This document shows positions 59,379 to 64,000 of a DNA stretch of 64,000 nt, in pieces (the stretch's first letter is position 1; each line of letters opens with the position of its first letter). The stretch is from Nicotiana tabacum (taxonomy: Eukaryota; Streptophyta; Magnoliopsida; Solanales; Solanaceae), in assembly GCF_000715075.1 (NCBI RefSeq), contig NC_134095.1:53688419-53752418 (forward strand), given 5' to 3'. The notes under the pieces are model-generated. The model was not told where the DNA came from. It made no database searches and saw only the letters and a list, made by a program, of their open reading frames with translations. The position numbers and the translations under genes are program-made.

Positions 59379-62300
59379 ATGGGAGTATCATTGGCAATTG
59401 CATTAAAAAGTCTCTTCGCCGTGTTGGGATGTTTGGCCTCAGCCGTCGTAATCTACACTGTCGTCACTGATGGCCTCCCTTTCCGCTTACAACTCCTCAC
59501 CCCGTATTTTTTCTTTTCTCACTAATTATTCTATTTTTATTTTTTCTTGATTGGTATAAAAAAGTTTGTAGACTTTGTTGAATTATCTAAAAGCTTAAAC
59601 TGTTTTGAAAGAAAATACTTTTATTTATGTGAAAATTTCTTTTTGATAAATAATATTTTGAATTCAGGAGTTCTATCTTCTCTATTACTATATTAATTTA
59701 TGTGAGCACCTTCAAGCTGTTAGAAATTAGGCAGTTTATATTTATTTAATTACGTCTTAATTGACTTATGTTATAGTAGCAATTTCGTGAGAATGGTCAG
59801 GAGAAAAGAACTAGCTACGCATTTAAAAAAAAATGGCAGCTCGGTGCACAAAGCATCACATATACACGCAGGGTCGGGGAAGAGCCGTACACCAAGGGGT
59901 ATGATGTAGCTTACCCTAATGCTTCATTAGTGAATGCTTCCACGGCTCAAACCGTATAGGTCACATAGAGACAACTAGGTATTGAGAATTTGGCTTTCAA
60001 AAAACAGTTTAGTTCCATCTGTTTTCTGAACAATTGGAAATTGGTGGAATGGATGTTGCAGGTGGATGGCAGCAACCTTGATAGATTTCTACATCAACAT
60101 TTTTGCCATAGGGGTATGACATGATTATTTTTTAGTGCTTCTCAGTGTTTACTCTCAAGTTCAATTGCTTTTTATTTGGTACAGTGTCACTAGCATTGGA
60201 CATTAAAGAGAGCATGTTTGAATTTGCCTATATACGAATAGTTAAAACTCAACTAGCTTTCAAAGCTAGTGCCAGTATAATATGATTTGCCAGTAACTAA
60301 ATGTTACTGTGGGAAATGGAAGAAGTTTAACACCAATAGAGTGAAGGCTTTCGCGTTTTTATCCATAGCCTTAGGCTGAGAATTGATCATGAAGGCTTTC
60401 GCGTTTTTACCAATAGCCTTTAGCTGAAAACTGAGCATTTCTTTTATACTTCATTAAGAGCCTCAGGCATTGTCCAATACTACTGTAAAACTAGCATCTT
60501 ACAGTCTAAATTTTTAAGACATAGCCTTAGGCTGCATTTTTCTTTTGCACTTCATTAGGAGAACTAGCTACTGTGCAAAGACTACTGTAGAATGTCATCC
60601 TGCAGTTTAATTGATTAGGAAAATATCTAACCTGTAGTTGCCTCTTATATCTCTTTATTTTTGTTGGGTTGCATATTTGAGGTCCTTTAGTTTTCAATTG
60701 CTTTGACAACACTTTTGTGATTCCAAGATATTGGTCTGAATGCATCACATATTGCTATGTTTCTCTGCTCTTATCTCCAAAAGATTTGCTCTCATGTTTT
60801 GGCATTGTGTTATCATATTAGTCCTGGGTTGCCTACAAGGAATCCAACTGGATTACTTCACTACTTTGGGCGGTCTTGCTGTTCTGTTTAGGAAGGTATG
60901 CCTAACTTATTATTGTATACAAAACAACTTTACCAGCAATGTACTTTTTAGTTTAGATGATGACTGTACTTCAAGCTTTCTCTAAGTATCTTTTATGAGA
61001 CTGAATTCTCGGTTGCAATTTTCACATATATGAACAGTGTGACCAATTAATCGGTCAACTATACCTCGATCCCATGCAACATGAATCCTCTACATATTCT
61101 GATATATTCTGGCCCATTTCATTCTAGTACTAGCATGAAATTTGTCTCGTAAGGCAAAGTTTTAGAAATTCTCTAATAATCTCCCTTATGACCCTAATGT
61201 CTGTGTAACTGCAAAAATTGATCCTCGGCCCGCACTAATTGGTATTGTTACATGGATCTTTGCTGCCATTATGTTCTCCTCCATGTGATATTGGCATATT
61301 TCATTCCCTTTTAGCACCTTCAATCACCATCATGTTGCTCCAAGGGACTGGTGTATTTGGAGGTTGCATAAGGTATTGGCAAACTATTACAGGCGCCTTT
61401 CTCTTGTTATATCCTCTATGTGTGAGATTGCACATTTATCTTAATATCCTTTGGTATCCAGCATTCCATAAGATAAAATTCTCTTAGATTCTATTGGCAA
61501 AGAATATCTTCCTTTTCAGTTTGTATTATCCTTTTATGGCATCAGAATGCCATGGTGTTGTTGCCCTTAACGGTGTTCAGACAATATTATCCATAAACGT
61601 TTATCAGTTTGTGACTATATATTCAGGGATGGTGATAACCTTTTCTCCAACCCCTTCGCAGCATTACTACATGCGGCTACATTGTCTTGCAGTTCCTGAA
61701 TCTTTCAACTCAAGAATCTATACAGGATCCAATTTACTTTGTCCTATTACGACGCCAGAAAAAGTAAGTTTCTGATATTGTATGTTTCTTTCTATTTGTA
61801 CAAGACCCTGCAGTAAATTATATTATCAGGTCATGTGGTTGTAGGCTGTGTAATAACCTACTCTTTGCAGAAAAGAACTGTAGTAAAACTTTAACTGATA
61901 CAAATAAGTGTTACTTGGAGTTTGAAGCTCCATCAATGTTATATCATGATACACATCTATTTGTGTTAGTTTTCTTTCTGAAAATGAGCTTAACTTATAA
62001 TGACCTGTTGAAATTTTATGATTTAGGACTGAGACAGAACAAAGGAGGAAGTGTTCTCTTTTAACTGCAAGAATTCTATATCTTGTTTTGGGCTGTCTGA
62101 TGCTAGGGACACTGATTTACACCATTGTAACCGATGGTTCTCCATTTCGCAGAGATGTTTTCACTCCGTAAGTTCTTTACTTATATGATAGAATAGCTTT
62201 ATTACTGCGATTCCGCGGTTGGGATAAGGTTACTGAGAATGACTTGCGCTCTCAAAATGTATAAATTGTTTGTCTGATAATTTGATTGCGTTGCTCAGTT

Positions 62301-64000
62301 TGCATGGACAAAGACTGTTGATGATATCTTACCTCATACTATCATAATACTATATGAACTTAACATATATAAAAAAATTGACTGGATTGATCTATGTTGA
62401 GCTTTCTCAGTTTCCCTGGAAAACATGATACTACCTTCAGTGTGACATATGTCAGATAAGTATCTAGGGAATTTCACATTATATGGTCGGAAGAGACGTG
62501 CTGTTCTGATGCTAAATTTTAATCAAAATGTTGTATTTGTCATCCTCTTCTTTGCTTTCTAAAATTGAACTTATGAAATACTTTTGAAACGAGCTTTTTC
62601 TTCCATTACATGGATTTGCTATGTACAGGCCATTCTTAGGGCCTGGATTTGGGAAAACTGTCAGTCTAGAAAGCTGTTTTCTTCTTTGTCCAAAGAGCTG
62701 CAATCCATCATTTGCAAATTTGTTTGAAAGTTTCCTCTTGAAAGCAAACTTCGTGAGTTTGTGATGAAGTGATACACGTGCATCCAAGGGTGGAGCTAGA
62801 GCTTCAGATGCGGGTTCGGCCAAACTCAATAACTTTGGCCAAACTCTGTATTTGTCTTTAAAAATTCGTTGAATTTATATAAATTATTAATTTAGAACCC
62901 AGTAACTTAGAAGGAATAGAATCCCGAACCCACTAGCTTCAAATCCCAACTCCGCCTATGTGTGCATCCCATACATTGGTCGAATATTAACTTGCTTGAT
63001 ATAAATCTTTCTTTGACATGCAATCTAAGAATTCAATATCCGCGTAGGTGGCTGTCAGCAACACTAGTTGATTTCTATGTCAATATTGTGGCTCTCTCAG
63101 TAAGTTTTTCAATAGCTATCTTTGCTCTTAGTCTCACTGGTATTTGAAGATTGTTGATCTTATATGTGTTACACTGTTTTACCAGGTCTGGGTCGCATAT
63201 AAGGAATCAAGTTGGCTAAGTGCAGCTTTCTGGATAATACTATTAATTTGTTTTGGCGGGTATGCTTTTTCTGTTGGATTTATGCTAATATTAATGCATT
63301 TGCAGTTAGCTCCATTGGTATGACATCTTATTCATTACTCTATATGGGTGAGAGCAAACTATGAAGTCTCATTCGTATATGGTGGAACGAGGAGTTCACG
63401 AATATATGTTTGCATACCTTCATATGATTCTGAATAGAAGGGGTTCAATGATATTGTCGAAATAACTTACAATATCTTGCTTGTCTGACAAGAACTAAAT
63501 TAAAATTCCAGCCTTTGCCTCTTGCAACAACTGCATTGACTAATATGCAATTTATGCCCACGCTTTGTCGCATCAAGCTTTAAGTTTCTTGAGTTTTTCT
63601 GAAGCATGAATATATATTTCCATCAAGAGTAACAATAGTCCAATCTAGTTCGTGTTTTCTGAGAGATTTAATACTAGTCTCCTAATTGCACTCCGACCTG
63701 CATATAATATCTTACAGATAAGATTTGAAATTATTAGATTTTTCTCACGTCCTCTTGAAATGTCTCTTTCAACTTCATCATATGAATGTAAGGGTGGCTT
63801 CATTATTTTCCATTGTGGGAGAAAAGTATGTTCAATGGATACGTGTGTTCAGGACGTGAGCATGTATTAGACCTGACTCCAGATGTTATAGCAATTGCAC
63901 CAGCTCGTTTTGGACTATATCTAATTCAGACTTTATGTTGATTTCCTCAGCATCAGCACATGCGCCTATATTGCTCTACAGCTTTTCAGTCTCTCATCTC
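59379..64000 (+). CDS. DUF1475-like multi-pass membrane protein, 3' end cut
   Basis: Eight exons follow by GT-AG: 59379-59503, 60062-60113, 60822-60895, 61662-61763, 62027-62167, 63048-63099, 63186-63259 and 63951 to beyond the window. The start MGVSLAIALKSLFAVL is the first ATG of the frame. The protein is two copies of one module: exons 1-4 (VTDGLPFRLQLLTPWMAATL, SWVAYKESNW, SITTCGYIVLQFL) and exons 5-8 (VTDGSPFRRDVFTPWLSATL, VWVAYKESSW, SISTCAYIALQLF). Matching exons have the same phases, and two pairs the same lengths (52 and 74 nt). Each module has about four hydrophobic segments, so about eight membrane spans overall. From memory this is the plant family of unknown function DUF1475 (~250 aa). 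A stop in the intron retained after exon 4 shows that splicing is needed. No function is assigned. Confidence 0.85.
59832..59995 (-). mobile_element. tRNA-derived SINE in intron 1 of the DUF1475-like gene
   Basis: Same family as the fragment at 53864: GGCAGCTCGGTGCACAAAG and AGGGTCGGGGAAGAGCCGTA. On the minus strand it has a B-box-like GGTTTGAGCCGTGG near the head. An A run at about 59824-59833 borders the GGCAGC end. Diverged. Confidence 0.6.
60343..60438 (+). repeat. 48-bp direct duplication
   Basis: GAAGGCTTTCGCGTTTTTA occurs at 60343 and again at 60391, each followed by CATAGCC/AATAGCC and TTAGGCTGA/TTTAGCTGA. It is in intron 2 of the DUF1475-like gene. Confidence 0.85.
62786..62961. mobile_element. 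hAT-type MITE in intron 5 of the DUF1475-like gene
   Basis: 176 bp flanked by a perfect 8-bp duplication GTGCATCC (62778-62785 and 62962-62969). Ends are imperfect inverted repeats: GGTGGAGCTAGAGCTTC..GGGTTCGG on the left and, reversed, GGCGGAGTTGGGATTTGAAG..GGGTTCGG on the right. No coding capacity. Confidence 0.75.

Overview
The window is plant nuclear DNA, most likely from the Solanaceae and plausibly Nicotiana. Evidence: GT-AG spliced genes with long AT-rich introns, a very high load of nested LTR retrotransposons, and short interspersed repeats that resemble those common in tobacco and tomato relatives. The species call is inference. Only three host genes are supported. All are on the + strand, and their splice sites and reading frames can be followed by eye: a WRKY transcription factor of the WRKYGKK type (20267-22634), a RABG3/Rab7 small GTPase (44486-58215), and a DUF1475-like multi-pass membrane protein that runs off the right edge (59379-64000).

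Layout. 1-18138 is a three-level nest of Ty3/gypsy elements. Element C (minus strand, 15304-18138) is cut in its protease gene by element B (plus strand, 9171-15303 visible). B is in turn cut by element A (minus strand, 1-9170 visible), an Ogre-like element with a 4.6-kb LTR, a PBS and decayed ORF1, gag and protease. The 3' part of B carries about 40 copies of a hairpin-forming ~42-bp repeat. 18139-20266 is the WRKY upstream region, with a Tourist-like MITE and a palindromic tandem repeat. Element D (22639-33761) is a complete but mutated Tat-type gypsy element with two LTRs, a matching ATCTT target-site duplication, a second RNase H and an antisense gene with its own TATA box. It inserted exactly at the WRKY stop codon, so the native 3' UTR now lies 11.1 kb downstream.

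33762-44485 is intergenic. It holds a solo LTR (35188-37479, TSD ATTTT), a decayed short Ty1/copia element (37875-41432) and a MULE-like DNA transposon (42477-43661) that seems to carry a fragment of an MSI4/FVE-type WD40 gene. 44486-58215 is the RABG3 gene: seven small exons (204 aa) spread over 13.7 kb. Intron 4 holds a 6.1-kb L1-type LINE and a TTG-tailed SINE/RTE element. Intron 6 holds two ~1-kb TRIM-like LTR elements head to head, one of them hit by a SINE with a 20-bp TSD. 59379-64000 is the DUF1475-like gene, built from two copies of the same four-exon module, with a SINE and a hAT-type MITE in its introns.

The host genes do not form a pathway. The main story is how transposons have reshaped them: one 3' UTR replaced, one intron set inflated, a possible long hairpin inside a housekeeping transcript, and a captured gene fragment. 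I saw no tRNA, rRNA, CRISPR or prokaryotic features.
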